This document shows positions 35,211 to 43,832 of a stretch of DNA of 64,000 nt, piece after piece (within the stretch, counting starts at the first letter, position 1; every line of letters begins with the position of its first letter). The translations under genes and the position numbers were made by a program. The DNA is from Chryseotalea sanaruensis (GTDB lineage: Bacteria > Bacteroidota > Bacteroidia > Cytophagales > Cyclobacteriaceae), in assembly GCF_003990915.1 (NCBI RefSeq), contig NZ_BHXQ01000003.1, positions 248,001 to 312,000 of the forward strand, given 5' to 3'. A model generated the notes under the pieces. The model was not told where the DNA came from and made no database searches. It saw only the letters and a program-made list of their open reading frames with translations.

Positions 35211-35642
35211 ATGCTTTCTAAAAAATGTAAATACGCCATTCACGCATTGATATACCTGGCTGAGCGCTACGAGCAAGGTCCAGTACATATTCAAGAGATT
35301 TCCGAGAAACAAAAAATACCCAAGAAGTTCCTCGAAGCCATTTTACTTGAACTTCGCAACGCCAAAATTCTACAAAGTAAGAAGGGTAAAGGTGGTGGTT
35401 ACTACCTCTACAAAAAGCCTGAAGATGTTAATATGATCGATATCATCCGCCACATGGATGGAGCCATTGCTATGTTGTCGTGCGTTTCGCTAAACTATTA
35501 CGAACGCTGTGATGAGTGTCAGAATGAACCCACTTGTGGTATACGAGATGCGTTTATCCAAGTGCGTGACCAAACCCTTAAGGTACTCGAGAAAAGTACA
35601 CTGGCACACATTCTCAAAAGACAAAAACAGCTTGGTATCTGA
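35211..35642 (+). CDS. Rrf2-family transcriptional regulator
   Basis: 143 residues, cytoplasmic. Winged HTH from the N-terminus (KCKYAIHALIYLAERYEQGP, then IPKKFLEAILLELRNAKIL and the wing SKKGKGGGYYL). The C-terminal part has clustered cysteines (CVSLNYYERCDECQNEPTC), as in members that bind an iron-sulfur cluster or sense cysteine metabolism. The ATG at 35211 is preferred to a TTG three codons earlier. In Bacteroidota close relatives often control sulfate or cysteine genes, but none lies here. Confidence 0.92.
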   Translation: MLSKKCKYAIHALIYLAERYEQGPVHIQEISEKQKIPKKFLEAILLELRNAKILQSKKGKGGGYYLYKKPEDVNMIDIIRHMDGAIAMLSCVSLNYYERCDECQNEPTCGIRDAFIQVRDQTLKVLEKSTLAHILKRQKQLGI

Positions 35643-35736
35643 GTCCAAACCATAAAAGTAAATCACCGTCCGTCAAGGGCTGTTTTTATTATCCGATTCT
35701 AGTTCTATCTTGCGCGGCTTTAGCAAAATAGATTAC

Positions 35737-36240
35737 ATGGCATTTCTTGAAAAGAAGTTATTGGTAAAAAAGTCAACCCTGCCCGGAGCCGGTAAAGGCT
35801 TGTTTACGACTGTAGACATCCCAAAAGGTAAACGCATTGTCGAATACAAAGGTACAAGAACAACCTGGACTGAGGTAGAGGATGATGACGGAAAAAACGG
35901 CTACATTTTTTACATCACCAGAAACAATGTGATTGATGCCCTACCCCATAAAGAAGCACTAGGCCGTTATGCCAATGACGCACGTGGCATGTCTAAGGTA
36001 GATGGCATTCGTAACAATGCAGAATATATCATCAGCAAGGGACGTTGCTACATCGATGCCATGAAGGACATTGAAGCAGGTTCTGAGATTTTGGTGAGCT
36101 ATAGCGCTGATTACTGGAAAACCATTAAAGACAATATCAAGCTTGAAGAGAGAAAGACAAAAAACAAGAAAGTCAAAAGCAAGAAAGTCAAGAGTGAAAA
36201 GAAGAATACTGGCAAAAAATCTTCGAAGAAGAAAAAATAG
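35737..36240 (+). CDS. SET-domain protein with lysine-rich tail
   Basis: About 167 residues. A SET domain (putative protein-lysine methyltransferase) covers residues 5-130: LPGAGKGLFTTVDIPKGKRI near the N-terminus, RYANDA for the RFxNH-type motif, then NNAEYI and ILVSYSADYW, where E-I-L-V-S-Y-S corresponds to the GEELxxDY end motif. The last 40 residues are nearly half lysine. The ATG at 35737 is preferred; an upstream TTG adds nine residues. Cytoplasmic; substrate unknown. The basic tail could bind nucleic acid or be a self-methylation substrate, which is inference. Confidence 0.88.
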   Translation: MAFLEKKLLVKKSTLPGAGKGLFTTVDIPKGKRIVEYKGTRTTWTEVEDDDGKNGYIFYITRNNVIDALPHKEALGRYANDARGMSKVDGIRNNAEYIISKGRCYIDAMKDIEAGSEILVSYSADYWKTIKDNIKLEERKTKNKKVKSKKVKSEKKNTGKKSSKKKK

Positions 36241-36335
36241 TTTGAGGATAGAGCAAATTTAATCCATAGGTTGCTCACTAATTTTTTTCAGCTCATTACT
36301 TATTAAAATCAAAAAGCCATCAGAAAGCATCAGAT

Positions 36336-37943
36336 CTACTCCTCTGTCTGCATATTTTCTACCATTTCCTTTTTTGCTAAAATCTTTTGAAGTGCAATAA
36401 CAACACCATTAGTCCATCCGAAACCATCTTGCAGTGGGTATTCGCCTCCTCCAGCAAAAAGCATAGTGTCCATTACATTATATTTCTCCATCATTTTACC
36501 AGTGGCTTTATAAACGTCTATGTTACGATTGAGCCATCTTTCAGCAGCCGCATTGCCCTCTTTTCCATAACCATAATTATACAATCCATTTATGGTGATC
36601 CACTGCAGGGGAGCCCATCCGTTGGGTGAATCCCATTGTTCACCTGTTTCATTTAGAGTAGTAACGAATCCTCCGGGTTTTAAAAAATCTGATAATAACC
36701 TCGCTACCACCGATTTTGCTTGGGCTTTAGATGAGAGGCTGAAGAATAAAGGATATGCTCCTGCCAATGATAAAACCCCAGTGGGTTGGAGCATTTTATA
36801 GTCATAGTCTACATAATAATTCTCGTGTTTATCCCACAGATATTTATCAATGGCATATTTTCTTTCTCCTGCTTTGCAAAGGTAGTATTCCGATTTTTGT
36901 AGATCATCAACCCAATTATACCCTTGGGCAATTTTCAACTCCAGGTGGTACAACAATGCGTTCAAATCAATTGGTACAATATCTGTAGTATGAATGGTCT
37001 CAAGAGATTTATGATCTTTAAACCATCTGCTACTATAGTCCCAGCCCGATTCGGCTCCGGCTCGTAAGTGCCTATAAGTACTAGATGGGTCCAAATTATT
37101 ATTGTTCACTAACTCATAATCCTGTTTAAATGATTCAGGTCTGGGGAAGTCATAGTTATCCCAATACCTGTTTAAAACCTCGCCATCCGCCATACGAACC
37201 ACCATATTAAATGTAGGAGATTCAGCATTTAGGGAATCTGCTCCATGCATCCAAAAGTTATATTCACGAACCAACCTTGGCAAATACTGATTATAAAGAT
37301 CTCTTTGGTCGGACGCCACCAAATCTACCATTAGGGAGAAGAAAGGCGGTTGAGACCTCCCTACATAATAATTTCTATTCCCATTGGGAATAAAGCCAAG
37401 GGAGTCGATCAGAAATGAAAAATTATCAACCATATTTATCGCCATTTCACGCTGGGAAGACTCCATCAATCCTTCCATGGTAAAGTAGCTGTCCCAGTAA
37501 TAAATTTCGCGAAATCGGCCTCCAGGCACAATGTAAGGCTTAGGAAGAGGCATTAATGAAGACCGTGGATCATACTCATCAGGTTGCCTTGTCAGCACAG
37601 GCCAAAGAGACATGATATGCTGAAATACATTTTTGGTGGCATCTGTGTTAAAACCTGTAGCCGGAGTCACCGGCAGCTCAAAGTGTTCGGCTACAAAATC
37701 TTCAAGGCTAAAGCCAGTCTGATCTTTTTTTTGGTGATAGAGTTGGAGGATAGTGGTGAGCTTACGCTTAGGTATACAGTCCACAAACGTTTTTGAATCT
37801 GGATAAATACCCGAAAGCTGCACCTCTTTAAAAATAGCTGATGCATAAAAATTAAAATTTGAATTATTTTCTCCAGAAGGTTGGCTACAGGTTGAAAATA
37901 CAACCAAAGCAATGATTAATATATTTGAGGTTTTAAACTTCAT
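36336..37943 (-). CDS. treA: GH37 trehalase, lipoprotein
   Basis: 535 residues. The N-terminal signal ends in a lipobox-like VVFSTCSQ, so it is probably lipid-anchored in the periplasm. Both GH37 signatures are present: PGGRFREIYYWDSYF near residue 140 and QWDSPNGWAPLQW near residue 435. The general acid Asp is expected in GAESGWDYSSRW and the base Glu in GGGEYPLQDGFGW. It hydrolyses trehalose to two glucose. Monocistronic by spacing on both sides; no trehalose transporter or phosphorylase is adjacent. Assignment is firm. Confidence 0.95.
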   Translation of the reverse strand: MKFKTSNILIIALVVFSTCSQPSGENNSNFNFYASAIFKEVQLSGIYPDSKTFVDCIPKRKLTTILQLYHQKKDQTGFSLEDFVAEHFELPVTPATGFNTDATKNVFQHIMSLWPVLTRQPDEYDPRSSLMPLPKPYIVPGGRFREIYYWDSYFTMEGLMESSQREMAINMVDNFSFLIDSLGFIPNGNRNYYVGRSQPPFFSLMVDLVASDQRDLYNQYLPRLVREYNFWMHGADSLNAESPTFNMVVRMADGEVLNRYWDNYDFPRPESFKQDYELVNNNNLDPSSTYRHLRAGAESGWDYSSRWFKDHKSLETIHTTDIVPIDLNALLYHLELKIAQGYNWVDDLQKSEYYLCKAGERKYAIDKYLWDKHENYYVDYDYKMLQPTGVLSLAGAYPLFFSLSSKAQAKSVVARLLSDFLKPGGFVTTLNETGEQWDSPNGWAPLQWITINGLYNYGYGKEGNAAAERWLNRNIDVYKATGKMMEKYNVMDTMLFAGGGEYPLQDGFGWTNGVVIALQKILAKKEMVENMQTEE

Positions 37944-38137
37944 CTTGATCTTTTCTAAATTAATAGAGACTTATTCTTATTTACCAGCTGCTGCTCACAC
38001 TCTATCCAAAATATTTTTGATCCCAACTTTCCTAAACTGAGGGTCCAGTTAATGTCCTAAGTAAATTGAAATTTAGAACGATTTACCACATCTAGCAGCT
38101 CACAACCAAACCCACCTATTCAGTAAACCTTAATATT

Positions 38138-41080
38138 TTATTTCAACATCAACCGCTGAAGCGATATTCTCGCATCGGCTGCATAATCATCGTAACCCAG
38201 TCTGAGTGCTTCGCCTATATAAGCTTTCCATAAACGAACAGAAGATTTATTCACCTGAACTGCCTCCGAAAGAATAGCATAGGCTTCTCCATTGTCCTTC
38301 GAAAATTTCCGCGCATATTCTGCAGCTGTAATCACACCTTCTTCAAAGAAAGGATTGGCATGTGCTAATTGTGCAAATGCTTTATCTGCCAAAGCTTTCT
38401 CTCCACCTGCATCATTCAGTAAACCTTCGTAATACATTTTATCTAATTTACGGTTCAATGAGAAGGTAACATCACTCAATTGCGTTGCTAATGCATCCAA
38501 TTCGCCAAGAGATGCCAACACCCTTAGTTGTGTAAACTGTCTGAAGGTTCTAACCGCAGGACTATTAACGCTAAGGCTAAGCGCCTCTTGTATATAACGC
38601 TGCGCTGTAGCAGGTCTGTCTGCTTCAAGTTGTCGTACTGCCATCTCTGTAAGGCTTTGCGCTTTGTAATTTGCCTCCTCCATGCTATTGACCAACACAG
38701 TAAGCATGGTAGTATCTCTGGTACTTAATCTGTAGCGACTGTATTGGTATTTGATGGCGTCAGTACTTTTGATGGCCTCCTGTAAATTCATGCTTAACAC
38801 TTGTGTTATGGTATTCGCCAGACTTCTCTCACCTTCATCCGCAGCACTCAGCAATTTTTCCCATAAGATGAGGGCATCACCCAGGTTACCACTTTCTGTT
38901 TCGGCTATAGCCATATAGAATTGGGCATCTTTATAATTATAATTGAAGGCATAACGGAAAGCGAGTGCTGCCGCCTCAGGATCTCCTTGCTCCAATAACC
39001 ACAAGCCAATCACAAAATTGTATTTCCCTTGATTGGAGGCACTCACAAATGATAACTCACTCATCAGTTGTAAAGCCCTTGCTACATTGCCCTGTAAGTA
39101 ATGCGCATGTGCCAAGGCTACTTTTAAGGCTTCAGCATAATCTAAGTTTACACTATCTCGCGCCAGCACCTCAGCTTTATCAAGTTCTGTAGCTGTGATG
39201 GTTAATGATTTGGCCAAAATAAAGTTGTGGAGTAAGGTTGCCTCATGCAAGGTTAAGACTCCCTCTTTCATAACATTTATTTCCTTGTTTAAAGGCATGC
39301 GTGTTATAGCAGACAGCCCCAACAAATTTGCATTCACACCTTTATTTTCAGTTTTAAAAAGTGATGCGAGCGAATCTGGTGAAATTGGTAGGAGCTCTGT
39401 TGCAACTATACCGGTAAAATTAGTTTCAGCTGCATTCTTTGTTTTTGCATAATTGCGTGAGGCGCCCAATAAAAAGAAGGAAGAATCCAACTCATGTATT
39501 TTACCTTTAAAAAGTCCTAAATTATTGGTCAGGTAAGGATCATCAGGCAACTGCTTCAATGCATCCTTTAGGCTGAAAATGGATTTAAAATTATTCTCTT
39601 CCCAATTATATACATTGGCATCATTGGCCAAGGCATAAGCAGAAGGGCGTTTTAAATTGGCGCGTGTATAGTAATCATGACTTTGTTGCCACTGAAACTC
39701 ACCTGAATAATAATAACCTTTAGCATAATTAGCATGATGGTTGGCATAACCATAGGTTCTACCTTGTTCATAATAGAGTTGCGCCACATCCTCCTCTCCT
39801 ATGGCTACATATAAATCTGCCATGGAAGTCCAAAATCCTGAAAAAGAATTATTCACATAACTTTTCCAGTCATTGTAGATCATTAAACTCACCACTACAA
39901 TAATACCTCCTAGTCTGAAAGTTTCGTAAGGCATTCTATTGGGCCTGTACAAAACTTTCCACGCGGATAAATCCCGATCAATAAGTTTTAAAAAGTTTGA
40001 AAAAACGTATAAAAGCAAAATCAAACCAAAACCCAGGTGACAAAATACAAGGATGTCTCGTAACGCTTCCAGTGGTGCATCATTGGAGGTTCCAAATAAA
40101 AAAGCAAAAGTGATGAGCGCAATACTTGCCATCGCCAGGTAGAAGTAAGCACCGAAGGGATAAAAAGGCATTAGTCCCTGATACAAAACTTCTCTGTGCT
40201 TCCAGCCCCAAAAACCAATGAATACGGTAACACTAAAGATTAAATAAATATCCAGGTAAAGAATATTCCATGTAATGAAACCCTGATCATTACCGTAAAT
40301 CAAGACAAGGTTTAACAAATAAATAATAGTGATGACTAAAAAATGTTTGAGGCCTGTTGATGCTTGCGCTTGTGTAGTAAGGTATAAGAAACCTGCAGGC
40401 ACTTCATGCGCCACCATTACAATGAAAATCACTGTAAGCACCATTGCCGGTACATATGCCGTTACACTCAAATACATGAATGGCAGTTTTACACCGGCCA
40501 TGAAATAAATTACAATGGACACCAATAATGTAATCAATGCAAAAATTAGTAGTCTGAACTGGAATGTTGCTGTTTTATTAAAGGCATTGAAATAAAAACT
40601 GGGCAGCAGAAAGACAGCAATGGTACCTATTGTAAACCAACTGTTACCTAAACCTGCTACTTGCAACACATCTAACCTAAGGCTTACTAAAAAAAGAATT
40701 ACTAAACCACTGGCAATAAAGTACCAGAATTTTTCGAGCGCAGAAAAAATGGTAACCAGGTAAACAAAAGCTATGGTCAATACTAATACAAATACATATG
40801 AAATGTAAAGATTAGGCTGAAGCTTACCTCCCTGAAAAAATTCAAAAAGTAAATACACATTTACAGGAACAGTAATTTCGAAAGGACCCAACTGAAATTC
40901 GTGGATACTGGTTTCTACAATTTTCTGTTCTTGGAAATTTTCCCAACCGATTACGCTGTCAACACCTTTGAAATAATAAAATGCAAAAAACACGAATGAG
41001 ATAACCATTAGAGTCATCAACAAATAGGTATGTTGCTTATAGGATGTATTCCAGGTTTTCCAAAACCAAAGCTTATTCAT
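38138..41080 (-). CDS. Large membrane protein with C-terminal TPR-like repeats
   Basis: 980 residues. The first 420 hold about eleven hydrophobic segments. The rest is soluble and helical with tetratricopeptide-type repeats, for example EDVAQLYYEQGRTYGYANHH, LALAHAHYLQGNVARALQLM and AALAFRYAFNYNYKDAQFYM. No catalytic motif is visible and I do not recognise a named family. Such proteins occur in Bacteroidota as single genes of unknown role, with the repeats probably a protein-binding platform at the membrane. It is separated from the gatC gene upstream by 66 bases containing that gene's terminator. Confidence 0.8.
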   Translation of the reverse strand: MNKLWFWKTWNTSYKQHTYLLMTLMVISFVFFAFYYFKGVDSVIGWENFQEQKIVETSIHEFQLGPFEITVPVNVYLLFEFFQGGKLQPNLYISYVFVLVLTIAFVYLVTIFSALEKFWYFIASGLVILFLVSLRLDVLQVAGLGNSWFTIGTIAVFLLPSFYFNAFNKTATFQFRLLIFALITLLVSIVIYFMAGVKLPFMYLSVTAYVPAMVLTVIFIVMVAHEVPAGFLYLTTQAQASTGLKHFLVITIIYLLNLVLIYGNDQGFITWNILYLDIYLIFSVTVFIGFWGWKHREVLYQGLMPFYPFGAYFYLAMASIALITFAFLFGTSNDAPLEALRDILVFCHLGFGLILLLYVFSNFLKLIDRDLSAWKVLYRPNRMPYETFRLGGIIVVVSLMIYNDWKSYVNNSFSGFWTSMADLYVAIGEEDVAQLYYEQGRTYGYANHHANYAKGYYYSGEFQWQQSHDYYTRANLKRPSAYALANDANVYNWEENNFKSIFSLKDALKQLPDDPYLTNNLGLFKGKIHELDSSFFLLGASRNYAKTKNAAETNFTGIVATELLPISPDSLASLFKTENKGVNANLLGLSAITRMPLNKEINVMKEGVLTLHEATLLHNFILAKSLTITATELDKAEVLARDSVNLDYAEALKVALAHAHYLQGNVARALQLMSELSFVSASNQGKYNFVIGLWLLEQGDPEAAALAFRYAFNYNYKDAQFYMAIAETESGNLGDALILWEKLLSAADEGERSLANTITQVLSMNLQEAIKSTDAIKYQYSRYRLSTRDTTMLTVLVNSMEEANYKAQSLTEMAVRQLEADRPATAQRYIQEALSLSVNSPAVRTFRQFTQLRVLASLGELDALATQLSDVTFSLNRKLDKMYYEGLLNDAGGEKALADKAFAQLAHANPFFEEGVITAAEYARKFSKDNGEAYAILSEAVQVNKSSVRLWKAYIGEALRLGYDDYAADARISLQRLMLK

Positions 41081-41091
41081 AAGTACTTCTT

Positions 41092-41120
41092 AGTAAAAAT
41101 AAAGCCCCTGTTTTCGGGGC
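41092..41120 (-). terminator. Intrinsic terminator after gatC
   Basis: GCCCC (41104-41108) and GGGGC (41116-41120) form a short GC-rich stem with a 7-base loop, followed on the minus strand by TTTATTTTTA. It lies 27 bases after the gatC stop codon. Confidence 0.8.
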
Positions 41121-41146
41121 AGTTCAATCAATTCAAGTATGACAGA

Positions 41147-41434
41147 CTATTCTAACATTTTGGGTACCCGAAAGAAATCTGCATCTTTTGAGGGCGCCTG
41201 TTTTAATGCATCTTCCTTGCTGATGTCTGTTTTTACAACATCCTCTCTCATTACATTAAATTCATGACTCATATTGGTTAAGGGTTCTACACCGTCAGTA
41301 TTGACTTCATTTAGCTTTCCTACCCAGTTTAAAATATTCGACATGTCCTCCATCATCTTCTCTGCATCCTTTTCCTCAACATGCAGACGAGAAAGGTGCG
41401 CCATTTTATCCAAGGTTTCGCGATCAACTTTCAT
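41147..41434 (-). CDS. gatC: Asp/Glu-tRNA amidotransferase subunit C
   Basis: 95 residues, the normal GatC size. Typical segments are the N-terminal KMAHLSRLHVEEKDAEKM, LNWVGKLNEVNTDGVEPLTN and the C-terminal FFRVPKMLE. It stabilises the GatA-GatB complex that converts misacylated Glu-tRNA(Gln) or Asp-tRNA(Asn) to the amidated form. gatA and gatB are not in the window. It overlaps the end of the upstream acyltransferase gene by 11 bases and ends in an intrinsic terminator. Confidence 0.95.
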   Translation of the reverse strand: MKVDRETLDKMAHLSRLHVEEKDAEKMMEDMSNILNWVGKLNEVNTDGVEPLTNMSHEFNVMREDVVKTDISKEDALKQAPSKDADFFRVPKMLE

Positions 41435-42149
41435 GCTTAAGTTTTTTATCGATAGTGTTAAAAATATCTTCTTTCAGTTTGGTCAAATTATCCAATGTCA
41501 TCCCTTTGGTTTCGATTGGTTCATGAAAGACAACCTTCATTACTCCCCAACGCAATAACAATGGATTTTGATCTGGTAAAATTATCCAATTATTCGGAAT
41601 GGTAACGGGTACTATGGCTATTTGCTTTTCGATAGCTACCCTGAAGGCTCCATCCTTAAACCTCGTCATATGGGGCGCCTGATGCGTTAAAATTCCTCCT
41701 TCCGGAAAAATAACCAGACTCTTTCCGTCATCTATGGCTTGCATAGAACGCTTCAAGGTATTTACCCTACTCGAAAGACTACCTCGGTTTACAGTTATGT
41801 GAAGTTTCTTATACATAAAACCGAATAAGGGTACACTTTCCATATCGTTTTTACCAACAAAAACAGCGTTAACAGGATTAAAGCCCATGCTGGCGATATC
41901 CAAATAAGAAAAATGATTAGCTACGAAAATATATTGCCGATTGCGATCTAGTCGTTTTTTCCCTTCCAAGCTGAAAGGCATAGCAATCAACGTAAAGAAG
42001 AAGTAAGCCCAAACGCGGTTAAGCACACCTGTTAAAGCGTGAAGCCTGGGAAAAAATATTGGGATTAGAAAAAAGGGAAACAATAAGATAAAAAGCAGTA
42101 CAAAGAGTACAGAAACGTAAGCAGTATACAGCCAGCGAAGAAAGGTCAT
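41424..42149 (-). CDS. plsC: 1-acyl-sn-glycerol-3-phosphate acyltransferase
   Basis: 241 residues. One or two N-terminal hydrophobic segments (VSVLFVLLFILLFPFFLIPI) anchor it in the inner membrane. The acyltransferase motifs are complete: HX4D as NHFSYLD, then the FVGKNDMESVPLFGFMYKK region, FPEGG, and the P of VPVTIPN. It acylates lysophosphatidic acid to phosphatidic acid in phospholipid synthesis. It is translated with gatC, whose start it overlaps by 11 bases. Several PlsC-like proteins often coexist, so the exact acceptor is not certain. Confidence 0.88.
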   Translation of the reverse strand: MTFLRWLYTAYVSVLFVLLFILLFPFFLIPIFFPRLHALTGVLNRVWAYFFFTLIAMPFSLEGKKRLDRNRQYIFVANHFSYLDIASMGFNPVNAVFVGKNDMESVPLFGFMYKKLHITVNRGSLSSRVNTLKRSMQAIDDGKSLVIFPEGGILTHQAPHMTRFKDGAFRVAIEKQIAIVPVTIPNNWIILPDQNPLLLRWGVMKVVFHEPIETKGMTLDNLTKLKEDIFNTIDKKLKHES

Positions 42150-42286
42150 GTCAGGGTAAATACCAAAGATCGGAATATTTTACACTTATTGCTTCAATAT
42201 GATTTAGTTAAGTTTCCTTTGTCATCATCTCCTTTGAAGAGGACTAGAGGTGAGGCCAATACGGAAGCTTAACTAAACAAAATTGA

Positions 42287-43618
42287 TTATTGTCTATTAA
42301 TTGAGCTGGGAGTTTGCACGAGTAATAGCTCTTTCTGTCTCCCATCGATGTACCTAAAGCCACTCTCGTCAAAGTAGCCGTCTTCTTCAAGCTTTATCTG
42401 TATCTCTTTATTCCACTCCGTTATTTTTACTGTAGCATTTAATTCTATAGAGTAAGCTGTTTTGTAGTGTAAGGTATAATCGCCATTGTGTGGCACACCT
42501 TGCTGCATATCCCACATGCCAATGGTGGTGCCAGCCGCATGTCCATGAAAACCAATCGGGTGAGTATAAATGCTGGGTACGATGCTTTCGTGTATGGCTT
42601 GTGCACGCGCAGCGGCCAATACTTCATTTCCACTTTTACCAAGTGCAAACTGACCTGTTAGTATATCTTGTAGTCTGTTACCTATGGCCAGTGCCTTCTT
42701 CAAATAATCTGGAGCATCAGTTTCACCAGGTTTTAACACATAGGCATGTTGTTGTGTATCGGTATTTAATCTGAGGTAGGTAATGCCAAAATCAACATGC
42801 AATAAATCGCCCGGCTGTATCACTACAGGTGTAGGTCGTTTTGTAAAAATGGCGTCAGACTCGTTACGCGATATAGAAACTGAGGGTTGAAACCATGTAT
42901 CTAATTTTAGTTCCTTAATTTTCTCGCGGTACCACCATACTACATCATCGGTAGTGGTTATGCCGGGATGAATTACTTTTTCAGAAAAACCTTCTTGTAT
43001 AATGTTGTGTGCAATACGACAAATCTGCGGATAGATGGCCATCTCCTTTTCTGATCTTGTTTCCAGCCAGGCCACAGACAATGGTTCAGCAGAAACAACT
43101 TTTCCTTGAAAGTTTTTCTTCAATGATTTTAGCAATTGCTCATAATCATTTGCGGTAATACCATCCGCCAGACCAACATGAACCGATTTATTAACAGCAA
43201 TTTTTTTCGGATTACGTTCTTCAATAATCTTAGCCAGTTGCAACCACTGATCGGGTTGTGCATCCGGATCCCAGGCGCGTTTAAAAACTTTACCTACATC
43301 GTAACGGGCAACTGCCAAATACTCAAGCTCAGCACCATTCCCTCTATCAAACATAACCAACATGGTAGTGCGTCTGGCTGCAAACCAGGTAGCAGGCAAC
43401 AAGGTCTCTATTATGGGATCTTCATTGTACTCACGTGAAATTACCACCCACATATCAATACCTGTATTGCGCATTAAGCCCGGCAATACATTTCTTAAAC
43501 GATCCTCAAGTAATTCGTCAATAACACGAGCCTGCTCGCGTTGAGAAAGTATAACAGGATACTGAGCAAAAGAAATTTGCACCAGTAGTAATAAAAGGAA
43601 GAGTAATTTAAATTTCAT
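42287..43618 (-). CDS. Exported M24-family (Xaa-Pro-type) peptidase
   Basis: About 443 residues. A signal peptide (MKFKLLFLLLLLVQISFAQ) precedes a creatinase-like N-terminal domain and a pita-bread M24 domain. The five metal-ligand positions can be seen: Asp in LLHVDFGITY, Asp in LNTDTQQH, His in HPIGFHGHAAG, Glu in YSIELNATV and Glu in EEDGYFDESG. It would remove N-terminal residues, probably before proline, from peptides in the periplasm. The ATG at 43618 is preferred to one four codons earlier. Transcribed alone. Confidence 0.88.
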   Translation of the reverse strand: MKFKLLFLLLLLVQISFAQYPVILSQREQARVIDELLEDRLRNVLPGLMRNTGIDMWVVISREYNEDPIIETLLPATWFAARRTTMLVMFDRGNGAELEYLAVARYDVGKVFKRAWDPDAQPDQWLQLAKIIEERNPKKIAVNKSVHVGLADGITANDYEQLLKSLKKNFQGKVVSAEPLSVAWLETRSEKEMAIYPQICRIAHNIIQEGFSEKVIHPGITTTDDVVWWYREKIKELKLDTWFQPSVSISRNESDAIFTKRPTPVVIQPGDLLHVDFGITYLRLNTDTQQHAYVLKPGETDAPDYLKKALAIGNRLQDILTGQFALGKSGNEVLAAARAQAIHESIVPSIYTHPIGFHGHAAGTTIGMWDMQQGVPHNGDYTLHYKTAYSIELNATVKITEWNKEIQIKLEEDGYFDESGFRYIDGRQKELLLVQTPSSINRQ

Positions 43619-43670
43619 AAGATTTAACATGTTATTAAATAGGTCCTTTGTTATTTTCTAAAATCCATCT

Positions 43671-43700
43671 GACCGCTGTTTGCTATGCAACAGAGCGGTC
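43671..43700. repeat. Hairpin upstream of the M24 peptidase gene
   Basis: GACCGCTGTT (43671-43680) pairs with the complement at 43689-43700 with a two-base bulge and an 8-base loop. It lies 53 bases before the M24 start in an otherwise empty 200-base gap. There is no T-tract, so it is not a classical terminator; a leader structure is possible. Confidence 0.4.
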
Positions 43701-43832
43701 TGGCGGATAGTCAAGCGGGTTAAGTTTTTTGTTACTTCACGCTTAGTTGAATAGAAACGGATTAACATTGAATTATTTAAGTGGGAAGATACAAGGTTTG
43801 TTAGAAACAAGTATACCGCTTATCAAGAGAAA

